Of a stretch of 64,000 nucleotides of DNA, positions 43,075-53,734 are shown one piece after another. Each line of letters starts with the position of its first letter. Position 1 is the stretch's first letter. Where the stretch lies: NCBI GenBank assembly GCA_018350325.1, contig JAEVLN010000001.1, forward strand, positions 6,601,254-6,665,253, in the 5' to 3' direction. Below the pieces are notes generated by a model. That model ran no database searches, was not told where the DNA came from, and worked only from the letters and a program-made list of their open reading frames with translations. The DNA comes from Globodera rostochiensis. Its lineage: Eukaryota > Nematoda > Chromadorea > Rhabditida > Heteroderidae. Made by a program: the position numbers and the translations under genes.

Positions 43075-43961
43075 AGTTGGAGAAGGCTCAGAAAAATGCC
43101 GAAATGCCTTCAACGTCCAGCAGCTGGGTTGGCACCGGTGCCAATGGCACGCTTCAATGTCGGGACAAAACCGTATTGGAAGACAATCGTGCCCGGATGC
43201 CATCAACATCCCGTCGGGTTGGCACCGGTGCCAATGGCATCGATCAACTTGGGCATAAAGGGTTGGTAGGCCAACAACAACAACAACAACACGAGCAGAT
43301 GAAAAATGCTTATAAAAAGGCCAGAATAGCTTCAAGGACCCTTCAGGTCGGCACCGGTGCCAATGTCACGCTTCAACGTCGGGACAAAAACGTACTGGAA
43401 GACAATCGTGCCCGGATGGCATCAACGTCCCGACGGGTTGGCACCGCCGGTGCCAATGGCATCGATCAACTTAGGCATAAAAGATTGGGACACAAAGAAA
43501 AACACGAGCCAATAAACAATGCCAGAATAGCTTCAAAGTCCCGGAACATCGGCACTGATGCAAATGGCATCGATGAACATTGGGAACAAAAAGGCCTGGA
43601 CGACCAACACCAGCAGCAGCAGCAGCAGAAGATGGATGTTCATAATGGCAAGACGGCATCAAATCCCGAGACGGCATCAAACCCCGAGACGGCATCAAAC
43701 CCCGAGACGGCATCAAACCCCGAGACGGCATCAAACCTCGAGATGGCATCAAATCTCGAGATGGCATCAAAACGCGGGTTTGAAAGAACCACTAGCAATG
43801 GCATGGATCAAATTTGGGAACAAATGGAAAGTGAAAATCGAATGGACAAACTTTGGGAAGAAATGGAAAGCGAAAGCGAAAGCAAAGCCAAAAATAACAA
43901 AGTTAAACAAACCGTTGGAAAGAAATGGAAAGCGAAAATTAACAATTTTAAAATTGTTTAA
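40737..43961 (+). CDS. Locus K: five-exon secreted repeat protein with LWE motifs and poly-Gln
   Basis: Exons 40737-40890, 41276-41362, 41462-41598, 41929-42048 and 42849-43961 (phases 1, 1, 0, 0) give 536 residues. Exon 1: MNFPTIAIIFSLLFCAASAG signal peptide, TCMSKSKMTQ..., SLLD. Exon 2: (D)AISYIHQTRRHNN. Exon 3: GTKFASPGHRRSPAV. Exon 4: PPPLPSVEDVLQQRRQQQH. Exon 5 opens VFDVATTTRVLPSS, then a Ser/Lys block, GLNVVWEEKELDD, a Gln run, and repeats of STSRRVGTGANGIDQL-HKG and VLEDNRARM; then GIDEHWEQKGLDD, seven six-residue TASNPE repeats, MDQIWEQMESE, MDKLWEEMESESES and a Lys-rich tail. The internal VVWEEKE, IDQL and IDEHWEQ blocks look like degenerate copies of the terminal motif. Introns 1 and 4 carry minisatellites. 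Function unknown. Confidence 0.75.
40976..41215. repeat. Inverted minisatellite arms with ATGCCA/TGGCAT in intron 1 of locus K
   Basis: Left arm 40976-41060: GTGCCAACAAGACTAAAAC, AAAATGCCACCGGTC, AAAATGCCAACCAGGCCTAA. Right arm 41112-41210 carries five TTGGCATTTT words in the opposite sense (GGCATTTTAACCGTTTTGG). The arms could form a hairpin in the pre-mRNA. The unit is that of the direct array at 53735-54160. Confidence 0.75.
42100..42748. repeat. 23-bp minisatellite in intron 4 of locus K
   Basis: About 28 copies of CTAACCGAAACCGAACGATT plus CGG, with variants CGATCGATTTGG and CTAACTGAACTGAACC forming a repeating block. It fills most of the 800-bp intron between exons 4 and 5. Confidence 0.93.
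43664..43772 (+). repeat. 18-bp coding repeat (TASNPE) in locus K
   Basis: Seven units of ACGGCATCAAACCCCGAG; the last two read ATGGCATCAAATCTCGAG. It stays in frame. Confidence 0.9.
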
Positions 43962-44700
43962 AATCAATTTAAATGCGCATTTGTCATTATATTTGTTATC
44001 AAATTTTATAGGTAAAATGCATTTTTGTTTGTCACCACTCACTCACGTTCCCATATGTAGACAAAAGGTCTACAGACAAAAAAGGTCCGGTCGCTTGGAA
44101 AACGACAAAATGTCCGACGGACAAATTCAACAAATGTTTATTTATTATTCAATTTATGGTATTAGTTAGGATTGTTCAAAACCGGTTCAAAACCCCCGGT
44201 TACCGGTTAGCCCGGTTTCTCAACATCTGGTTACGGTTCCGGTATTTTGCCCAAAAACCCCCGGTTAACGGTTCCGGTGTCAACCGATCTTTGCTGATCA
44301 CAAAGTGATTTATAAATAAATTAGGCTACCTACATACCAGGGATGTCGATATCGTCTCCTCAAAATACGATATATGATATACGATATTTACGATACACCA
44401 AATTACGATACGATTTTTTTACGATAGACGATATGACCAAAATAACGATATTTACGATTACGATACGTTGTTTTTTTTTGGTAGAAATTTCCAGTTTTTC
44501 TAATTTTAATTCTTAAAAATTCCTATGAAAATGCAAGTTTTTTTGGAATCCTGCTTTATTTCTGGGGCGGAGGGGTCGGCGGAGAATTTTAAATTTTTGA
44601 CTCAATTTATTAAGAGTTTTGCGACCAAAATTTTATAAATACGGTAGTTTTTTAAGGGTTTTAGGCAGGCGCGTATGCAGGGGGCAGGGGTGGGGTCTGC
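43962..44700. other. 3' flank of locus K with TE-like fragments
   Basis: GGTTCAAAACCCCCGGTTACCGGTTA words at 44180-44285 and a CAGGGATGTCGATATCG... run of ACGATATTTACGATA words at 44338-44470 look like ends and interiors of non-autonomous hAT-type relics. No gene. Confidence 0.4.
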
Positions 44701-44711
44701 AGGGCTGCACG

Positions 44712-47078
44712 TGATAAAAAAACCCGTGAACGTGATCCGTGAACGGACCCCCAAAAACGCCGTGATTCGCGTGATCCGTGATCACGGACCCCCAAAAACG
44801 CCGTGATTGGCGTGATCCGTGAACTGACCCCCAAAAACACCGTGATTCGCGTGTGAACGGACCCCCAAAAACGTCGTGATTCACGTGATCCGTGAACGGT
44901 CCCCCAAAAATGCCGTGATATACGTGATCCGTGAACGGTCCCCCAAAAACGCCGTGATTCGCGTGATCCGTGAACGGACCCCCAAAAACGCCGTGATTCG
45001 CGTGTGAACGGTCCCTCAAAAACGTCGTGATTCACGTGATCCTTGAACGTCCCCCAAAAACGCCGTGATTCGCGTGATCCGTGAACGGACCCCCAAAAAC
45101 GCCGTGATTGGCGTGATCCGTGAACGGACCCCAAAAAACGCCGTGATTGGCGTGATCCGTGACGGACCCCCCAAAACGCCGTGATTCGCGTGTGAACGGA
45201 CCCTCAAAAACGTCGTGATTCACGTGATCCGTGAACGGTCACCCAAAAACGCCGTGATTCGCGTGATCCGTGAACGGACCCCCAAATACGCCGTGATTGG
45301 TGTGATCCGTGAACGGACCCCCAAAAACGTCGTGATTCACGTGATCCGTGAACGGTCCCCAAAAACGCCGTGATTCACGTGATCCGTGAACGGTCCCCCA
45401 AAAACGCCGTGATTCGCGTGATCCGTGAACGGACCCCCAAAAACGCCGTGATTCGCGTGATCCGTGATCACGGACCCCCAAAAACGCCGTGATTGGCGTG
45501 ATCCGTGAACGGACCCCCAAAAACGTCGTGATTCACGTGATCCGTGAACGGTCCCCCAAAAACGCCGTGATATACGTGATCCGTGAACGGTCCCCCAAAA
45601 ACGCCGTGATTGGAATGATCCGTGAACGGACCCCCAAAAACGCCGTGATCCGCGTTTGAACGGACCCTCAAAAACGTCGTGATTCACGTGATCCGTGAAC
45701 GGTCCCCCAAAAACGCCGTGATTCGCGTGATCCGTGAACGGACCCCCAAAAACGCCGTGATTCGCGTGATCCGTGATCACGGACCCCCAAAAACACCGTG
45801 ATTGGCGTGATCCGTGAACGGACCCCAAAAACGCCGTGATTCGCGTGTGAACGGACCCTCAAAAACGTCGTGGCACGTGATCCTTGAACGTCCCCCAAAA
45901 ACGCCGTGATTCGCGTGATCCGTGAACGGACCCCCCAAAAACGCCGTGATTGGCGTGATCCGTGAACGGACCCCCAAAAACGCCGTGATTCGCGTGTAAA
46001 CGGACCCTCAAAAACGTCGTGATTCACGTGATCCGTGAACAAACGCCGTGATTCGCGTGTGAACGGACCCTCAAAAACGTCGTGATTCACGTGATCCGTG
46101 AACGGTCACCCAAAAACGCCGTGATTCGCGTGATCCGTGAACGGACCCCCAAATACGCCGTGATTGGCGTGATCCGTGAACGGACCCCCAAAAACGTCGT
46201 GATTCACGTGATCCGTGAACGGTCCCCAAATACGCCGTGATTGGCGTGATCCGTGAACGGACCCCCAAAAACGTCGTGATTCACGTGATCCGTGAACGGT
46301 CCCCAAAAACGCCGTGATTCGCGTGATCCGTGATCACGGACCCCCAAAAACACCGTGATTGGCGTGATCCGTGAACGGACCCCAAAAACGCCGTGATTCG
46401 CGTGTGAACGGACCCTCAAAAACGTCGTGGCACGTGATCCTTGAACGTCCCCCAAAAACGCCGTGATTCGCGTGATCCGTGAACGGACCCCCCAAAAACG
46501 CCGTGATTGGCGTGATCCGTGAACGGACCCCCAAAAACGCCGTGATTCGCGTGTGAACGGACCCTCAAAAACGTCGTGGCACGTGATCCTTGAACGTCCC
46601 CCAAAAACGCCGTGATTCGCGTGATCCGTGAACGGACCCCCAAAAACGCCGTGATTGGCGTGATCCGTGAACGGACCCCCAAAAACGTCGTGATTCACGT
46701 GATACGTGAACGGTCCCCCAAAAACGCCGTGATTCACGTGATCCGTGAACGGTCCCCCAAAAATGCCGTGATTCGCGTGATCCGTGAACGGACCCCCAAA
46801 AACGCCGTGATTGGCGTGATCCGTGAACGGACCCCCAAAAACGCCGTGATTCGCGTGTGAACGGACCCTCAAAAACGTCGTGATTCACGTGATCCGTGAA
46901 CGGTCACCCAAAAACGCCGTGATTCGCGTGATCCGTGAACGGACCCCCAAAAACGCCGTGATTGGCGTGATCCGTGAACGGACCCCCAAAAACGTCGTGA
47001 TTCACGTGATACGTGAACGGTCCCCCAAAAACGCCGTGATTCGCGTGATCCGTGAACGGACCCCCAAAAACGCCGTTT
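44712..47078. repeat. 2.4-kb minisatellite, about 39-bp unit
   Basis: About 60 copies of CGTGATCCGTGAACGGACCC plus CCAAAAACGCCGTGATTCG. Common variants are GATTGGCGTG, GTCGTGATTCACGTG, a short form GCGTGTGAACGG and a CGTGATCACGG insertion. Groups of variants recur, for example near 45030-45160 and 45870-46000, so expansion was by multi-unit blocks. Frames of 60-220 codons on the minus strand come from the repeat. Confidence 0.96.
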
Positions 47079-48290
47079 GAATTTTCAGAAATTGCGAATT
47101 TTTAACAAAACAAACTCACAAGGGCCTGTTATATAAACCTATGCAATAAATATTTGGACTTTTTAACTAGAAATTTAAATGATAAAACGGGGATTTTGGC
47201 CAAATTTTATACAAAGTTTTTTATCAAAATGCATTAAAAACTGTGCCGCGGCAACCACTAAAAGTCCAAAATTGCCTAAGTTCTGCATTTTTTGGACCAT
47301 CAAAGCTTAAATAGGCCGAAGAAGAGCCGTTGAAGCAAAAATGACAACTTTCAAATTTTTAAAAGTGAATTTAGTGAATTTTTTCAAAATATTTGATTAA
47401 AATAATTATTTTTAAATAAATGCAAAATGCAAAAATAGTAAATGTGACGCAATAAATAACAGCCAAACAGCGCGTAATGTAATACGTAAAACAAGTAATA
47501 CGTACACACAGCGGCTCAATTTTGGGGCTCTAGTTCGGAAAAGATTTGAATTTTGGCTTAGTGGTCTGTGAGCTTTTCAACAAAAAAGGGGCAATGGGTT
47601 CGATTCCCTTCCATGAAATTACTATTTTTCGCTGGAATTGTTTCGTCAATTCCCCAGAAAGCTAATAAAAAGTTCTATGGGTTGCTGGGATGCACTCCAA
47701 GTGTTACACGTTCTCTCTCGCTACTCTAGTGTGTCTAACCGACCCTCTCACTTTTGCACACTATTTCGTCGATTTAGCGTTTCCGGGCATAACTTTCTCG
47801 AGAGCTATCCTATCGCTTAGCTCTTGCTTACAAATAGCTTCTACAAATCAAGAGCTTTCGAATGGTACTAAATTTCGAACAATTATTCTTGCACAATAAT
47901 TTTCTTTTTGCCATAATAGCTGTAAAAAACAAAATTATGCACATTTTAATGCTCTCATACAAAAACCAATGATAGATACCATTTCAAAGTAGATAAAATC
48001 TATTTCTTATTTTGTTCTCAAGAGATGGTGAAAGTTTGAGAAGGATCGGCCAGAGGGAAAAAAAGTTTTCCAGAGCGAAGTGCGGGATGGTCAAAATAAT
48101 TATTAAAAAATGTGAGAGAGAACGCCAAAGGAGAGAAAGTTAGAGAAAGAAAGGAAATTTGTTTAATTCTCTCGCACTCTCTATTTATTGGCACACATCT
48201 CGTTTTTTGAGCCGCTGTATACATCCCCCTGATGCTAACATTTTATTTATTTTTTTGTTTTTTTGTCAACAATTTAATAATAAATTTTCT
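47079..48290. other. Intergenic, no gene supported
   Basis: AT-rich, plus the tRNA-like sequence at 47540. Two 60-70 codon frames at 47638-47899 have no start, splice or homology support. A GAGAG-rich purine patch lies at 48111-48155. Confidence 0.4.
47540..47618 (+). tRNA. tRNA-like sequence or SINE head (A box and perfect B box)
   Basis: TTGGCTTAGTGGTC (from 47553) fits the A box and GGTTCGATTCC (47597-47607) is a perfect B box, 43 bp apart. A short anticodon-like stem CTTT/AAAG with a seven-base loop lies between. The acceptor stem is not convincing and base 33 would be C, so I favour a tRNA-derived SINE or tRNA pseudogene. Confidence 0.4.
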
Positions 48291-48294
48291 GGGA

Positions 48295-48330
48295 TTTTGG
48301 CCAACCCAAACGTGGCAAAAATTTTCTACA
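48295..48330 (+). promoter_or_regulatory. Promoter-like word upstream of pseudogene L
   Basis: GGCCAACCCAAACGTGGCAA at 48300-48319 matches the AAACGTGGC word of the other promoter blocks, about 430 bp upstream of the broken signal-peptide exon at 48744. Confidence 0.35.
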
Positions 48331-48743
48331 AAAAGATAATTTGTTGCGCATAAAGCAACAGTTAGGGGATGATTGTACATATATGTAATTTATTAGCTGT
48401 CATTTTTAGACAAATTTTGATTTGTGAGCAACTTTTTTTGGCACTTTTGCGAAAATTTTCTTAAAATGCTAAAAAACAGCGAGAAATGCCCCCTAAAATC
48501 GCTTTTTAAATTTCCAAAAAAAAAAAAATGATTTTTTCTTAGAAAAATGTACTCCATTTTTAATAAAATTTTATTAAATTTTATCCTAAAATCGAAAATA
48601 TTTAGTGCCTATTTTGGCATTTTTTGCCAATTCAGGCGCCTTTTCGGTGGGGTTTTTGCCTATTTTAGGCGCTTATTTTGCGTTTCAAATTTTTATTTTG
48701 TTTTTAAAAAACTTATTTCAGTGCTTTAAAAGTGGCCCCTATA

Positions 48744-49010
48744 ATGAAATTTGTTTCTGTTTTATTATTTTTTTTTGTTGTTAATCTGTGAAGCAATGGC
48801 AAGCTGTTGTTTGTCCAAAGCCAAGAGTCGTGAACACGGGCACGGTTAAGTTTTGCCATTTGAATAAATAATTAAATCAAAAAAAAATTTAATAACATTT
48901 TAAGTCAAAATGAGCTATCCTTGCGCAGAACTGAAAGCGGTGGTATCGTTTCAAACTGGCAAAAACAGAACCGGCCAAAAATGGTTCACTTTTTGTCAGC
49001 ACCCCAATAA
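48744..49010 (+). pseudogene. Locus L: decayed locus H relative
   Basis: ATG at 48744 opens MKFVSVLLFFFVVN, then a stop in the hydrophobic core; a one-base shift restores the expected cleavage region and a Cys-rich start (ASCCLSKAKSREHG), so an indel lies in the T run. At 48938-48990 a frame reads ESGGIVSNWQKQNRPK, matching ESGGIDSLWQKQNRLK of locus H with the Asp-x-Leu core lost. Exon 2 was not found. Confidence 0.7.
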
Positions 49011-49269
49011 AATCACTTGATGATGGACATCCGACCCCCCCATTACTCCAATCAGTTGTGGCCAAATGAATGTTGTTGTTTTATTAAAATGTTAAAAAAT
49101 TTTATTTGTTTTAAACTGTTTTTGGCTTCCCAAAAGGTCCAACACCAGTGAGTGGCTCAAATGTCGGGCAGCAATTACATCATGAAATTGAGTGTGATTT
49201 ATGCGTATATCTCCGAAAAAATAGTCTGAAAATGTTATTTGATACGCTGATTACGAATTCGTCAATAGA

Positions 49270-49400
49270 AAATAAAATTGAGAATTTAAAGTGGTTTAAG
49301 CCACCCTGAGCTTAGGGGTTCGTTAGGCATAGGCCTAAGCCACCCTGGCTTGGAGTTCGTTAGGCTTAGGCCTAAGCCACCATGAGCTTAGGGGTTCAAT
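49270..49400. repeat. Short repeat of TTAGGCCTAAGCCACC words
   Basis: Three copies of GTTAGGC-TAGGCCTAAGCCACC-TGAGCTTAGGGGTTC over 49290-49395. They share the TTAGGCCTAA core with the 9-kb array. Confidence 0.7.
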
Positions 49401-49642
49401 CAGCGCATCAAATAACATAATTTTAGACAATTTTGTATAAAAATATTTTTTCACAAATTTTGACCCGCGGTGCGCAATTCTCCGTGTTGGTACGCAAAAC
49501 ATAAAGGCAACAACTTTCAATAAAAAGCATTTATGCATATAAGCCAATCCCGCCGAACAGTAAACATTTGGATCCGTAAAATGTGTGTGTGATCCGTCCG
49601 GTCCAAACACATCAATCATTGAAAAAAAACGGTTGCTGCTGA

Positions 49643-52600
49643 TCAATCAGCAAAATTTTGTTGTCGTTGTTTTTTTCGTTCTTCCACTGCTGCTTCTGCT
49701 ACTGCTCGATGATGTTGGCCGCAGCCGCCGCGTTCCTCTGACTTTGTGCGTTTGGCGTCCGCCGTCGATGAGGCAAATGAGCGTGACGATGCCGAGCCGG
49801 TGGACAGTGAGGAGGAAAAGGTGGAGAAGCGCGAGGAGGGCGCCCCGGGCGGCGAGTGCTGCTGTGGGTCAGCTTCGGACGAGGCGGACGAGTGGCCCGA
49901 GTCCAGGTCGGCCTCCACAATTGTTGACGGTGTGGTGGTCATCGTCGTCGTCGTCGTGGACGGGTGGTAGTGCACGGCACGGCATTGTGCCGACAACGGC
50001 TTTGCCGATGCCATTATTGACGAAGCGGAGGAAGTGGAGGAGAAGTTGGAGCTGTTCATTCGTTGGTGTAGAAACTGTGAAAAAATTGACTTGGCCTTTC
50101 AAATGGTTACTGTGATCAGTGTTGGCATAGTTTTTTACCTTAGGTCTGCCAAAATTGCGATTACTGGCACGTGGTGGAATCGGAATACGCAGTACCTAGA
50201 AAAGAGAAATGATTGAACGCCCCCAAAAGCATGGGCTAATTTTGGCATAAACTGATTTCTCTATGTTCTAATTTTCTCAGGACTGATCAGTGCAGTGATC
50301 GGATCATTTAAAACATAATTTTATGCTAATTAAATTATAATGATCCACTGACTGCCTGTCTGATCAGAGTGTGATTAAATTATAAATTCTAAAATTTGGG
50401 ATCAACAAAAACAGTTTAAAAATTGGAAGATCACCGAATTTTTGCGCGAAAAGTACTGGATGTTGGGACTGATTTGGTCATCCTCCTCCTCTGCCTGCTG
50501 GTGCTGATCAGCTCGGACGACGCCGCCGGCGCCGCCGCCGCTTGGCCCCCCTCCGGGGATGGCGGCATCGTTTTTCGCCTGCTGTTCTTCCCCCTCCAGA
50601 TACACGCGGCTGATGGTGGCACCGGATGCTCCTCCTCTTCCTGTGTGATGTGTGTTTAAATTTAGATAATAATTTCGGAACAATAAAAATTGTTTTTTAA
50701 ATATTTTCACCAAATTCGGGCGGTAACGGTGCCCTGCGGCGATGTTGACGAGCCCTGTGCAGCAACGAGCGCGGCGGCGGCGGCGGTGGTGACGACGACG
50801 ACACGGCGACATCGTCGTCGTCATCGTCCAGTTCGTCTTCATCATCTTTAGTTTTTATTTAAATTTTGTATTTCCAAAATTATGCTTTACCATCGAAGAA
50901 GCCGTTCTGTTGGCCATCGTCATCCCAGCTTGAACTTGATGCAATTCGGCCAATCTTTTGTTGTTGTTGTTGCTGCTGCTGCAATTGTTGGTGCGGCTGT
51001 TGTTGTTGTTGTTGTTGTTGTTCCTGTTTGCTGCGCAATTCGCACAATGTGTCGCCGAGTTGGAGCAGTTTGGCCAGCAGCAGCATGTCATTCTCCATCA
51101 GTGACAACTGTGGAAATGGGAGGAAAATAAAAATGAATAAAAAAAAGAAAGTTAATTTTAAAAACAATAATTGTTGTCTATTGAAGTAAACAAAAATATT
51201 GCCAAATTGTCTAAATTATATTACACAAAAATACCAAATTTTTATGCCATTTGTTATATAAAAATCCGGACAGTTTGGTGACAGCGCCGTTTTGGCTCGA
51301 TCAGTCATAACTTAGTGATTAGAAGCAAATCAAACAAAATCGGTATTATATCCAAAAGCTCTCAGTTTGTTCAATCTTTGATCAAGCTTAAGCTAATCGA
51401 TTCGTCTTTTCACAAAAAGTTATAGCTTAAACGTGTAAAAATCTCAATTTTTCGTGCCAACTTGTCGCGCTGAGTCATAACTTCCTTTGTTTAAGTTTAG
51501 CTCTTTTCGATGTTAGCAAGCATTTGCGGACTTAGCGCTTTCAAATCATACCAAGATTGTTTGATTTGACAAATTAGCAAAAAAGTTATACGGTTTCTTG
51601 TCGGCGTGCCAAAACGGCCGGTGCCAAACTGTGACCCCCCCCCTTCCCACCACCAAAAGCGGTGCTATATTTTTAATTTTCAATCATTTTCAGCTTCTCT
51701 TAATGTTTCTTTTTATCCATTCATTACACTCGTTTAGTTTTAATCAATTTTTTTGTTGTTGTCATTTTGTCCAATTAGCACCGTTTTCGGGGGGCATAAA
51801 ATGAGGGTGGGGCCCAATGGGGCCATCAGAAGGGGGGAGACACTGAAACCGACGACATAATTGAATTGGAAGGCTTAATTCGATTAACTGTTTTTGGTTG
51901 GATGAATGCTGTGCTCCATGTATATGTGTACATAAAATGAATGAATGGGTGATTTGTAATTGGAATGGAAATGGAATGACGACGACGACGAGGAGGATGA
52001 TTGATCAGTAGTGATCAGGAAATTTGTAAAAAGGTTTTTGGACAACAAGCAACAATTTTAGAGCCACCCCCCCCCCGGCCAAATGTCCAAAAGGATTTTT
52101 AAAAACATTTTAAATCCTAATTTTATTAAACTATAATTAAATGTCAAAAAAGACATTTAAAAAGTGTGAATGCACAACATAGACATTTGCTGAAAAGATT
52201 TCTATTTGAAATTGCGTGTCTTAAAATTCAAATTAAATTGTTAAACAAAGAAAAAAATAAAAAATTAGGTTAAAATAACAATATCATTTTTTGTCCCACC
52301 ATTTTTGCTCGCAATGACTCGAACTGCTCGCCGCCGCCGTCGCCGCCGCCGTCGCCGTCGCCGTCGCCGTCAGTTCTCTCCTCATCTTCTGTCCGTCGTA
52401 TCGTTTGCTTCTGACACTGCTCGCTGTCTCCGTGTTCCACCACTTCAGCAGCTAAAAAAATTGGCTGTTTATATTTTAGGCTTAAAAGGCCAATTATTTT
52501 TTTGACGCTTTGTCCACTGACAGAGTGCCTACAGGACGGATTGTCCGGGACAGAGAGCCCCATAAACAAATCACCTGCTTCTGCTTCTGCTGCTGTTGCT

Positions 52601-53450
52601 GTTGCACCGCCGTCCACCATCGTTTTGTGGCCGTTGCCGTTGCCATTGCCGTCGGCGTCATCGTCGTCGACGGCATTGTCCAGTGAGCAGAATGAACGCG
52701 CCTTTTTGTACCGTTCCAACCGTCGCATGTGGCGTTCGCAATTGCGACGAATGGTCGAAAATGAGTCGGAGGCGAGTGAGGACGGCGCTGGCGATGTTGA
52801 CGATAGTGCTGTAATTTGTTGACAATGGCAAATCACCAAAAATCCAACGGTCGGGATCGATCGGATTGGACAAAAAAACCTCAAATATATTTGGGGGTCC
52901 CCCGATCCAGGGTGTTTTTCCCCTCAAAATTCACCGCATTCCAGACAAAATACTTTAAGGCTAAATTTTTACGCTAGTCCCCGGTCTCACCGATCTCTAA
53001 TTATTTCTGTCGAGAATTTTTGGTACTCAGTCTCGACATTTCGTTGTTAAACAAAAAAATATTTCGGAATAATTTTATTTAGGAAATTTAAAGAAAAATA
53101 TGGAATCAACTTTTACAGCTTCTACATATATTTTTACCCGGCTCTGTTTCAAAATGGCGCATTTCTGTTGAACACTTTGGCATTTTGTCGAGATCGCTGG
53201 GCCTTGGCGGTATTTCATTGTTTGGCATTCTGTTGGGATCAATTGATGCTGCTCGTTTAATTCTGTTCGATTCCTTTGGCATTCTGTTGTAATTATTGTC
53301 TTTTGGCATTCTGTTGTTGTTATCCTTTGGTGGCATTCTGTTTTCAATTTTGTTGTCTTTTGGCATTCTTGGCATTCTGTGTTCAATTTTGGATGTCACA
53401 AACGAAGCATTTGCGCTCGTTGTTGACGATGTTGTACATTGGGACAACAT
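49643..53450 (-). CDS. FAM89/LURAP-like leucine-repeat adaptor protein, eight coding exons
   Basis: Exons 53450-53138, 52808-52575, 52451-52300, 51107-50891, 50845-50711, 50640-50435, 50195-50139 and 50074-49643 join without a stop to 581 residues (phases 1,1,0,1,1,0,0). Exon 1: MLSQCTTSSTTSANASF, then NRMPKDNN repeats. Exon 2: a basic ERHMRRLERYKKARS segment. The join of exons 3 and 4 creates FESLRAKM-LSLMENDMLLL then AKLLQLGDTLCELR, aligning without gaps to the FAM89 leucine-repeat core (LRKEMVGLRQLDMSLLCQL type). Exon 4 ends NGFFD, running into an acidic block in exon 5 (DDEDELDDDDDD), as in FAM89B (ENGFFDEEEE). Poly-Gln, poly-Pro and a Ser-rich C terminus (ADLDSGHSSASSEAD) are added. The mammalian relative is a cytoskeletal adaptor linking MRCK and LIMK1. 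Probably a conserved intracellular gene, not an effector. Confidence 0.7.
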
Positions 53451-53734
53451 ATTTTTTGGGAAAGTTCAGAAAATGTGTGCGCTTTCGTTGCGATAGAAAA
53501 TGGTGCTAAATTGGGTGTTAAAAAAGGCCGACCAGACAATAAAAATGGTCACGCCAATTAGGCGAATATTTGAAAATTTGGAAACAATTTACTGCATCCT
53601 TGCGCTGCCACAGAGAAAAACATAACTATGTGTGTCTGACTCCTCTCTGACTGTCTGGTGATACTAATTACCACGTGCTAAATTTAAGCTGACGCCTCTG
53701 GTGATCCTAAAATTATGCCTCTTTGTGTCAGGAC

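Noticed and set aside
44633..47080. Many 60-220 codon minus-strand frames rich in NHGVFGGPF
   Set aside because: Repeat-generated; the unit length is not a stable multiple of three and frames shift with each short variant.
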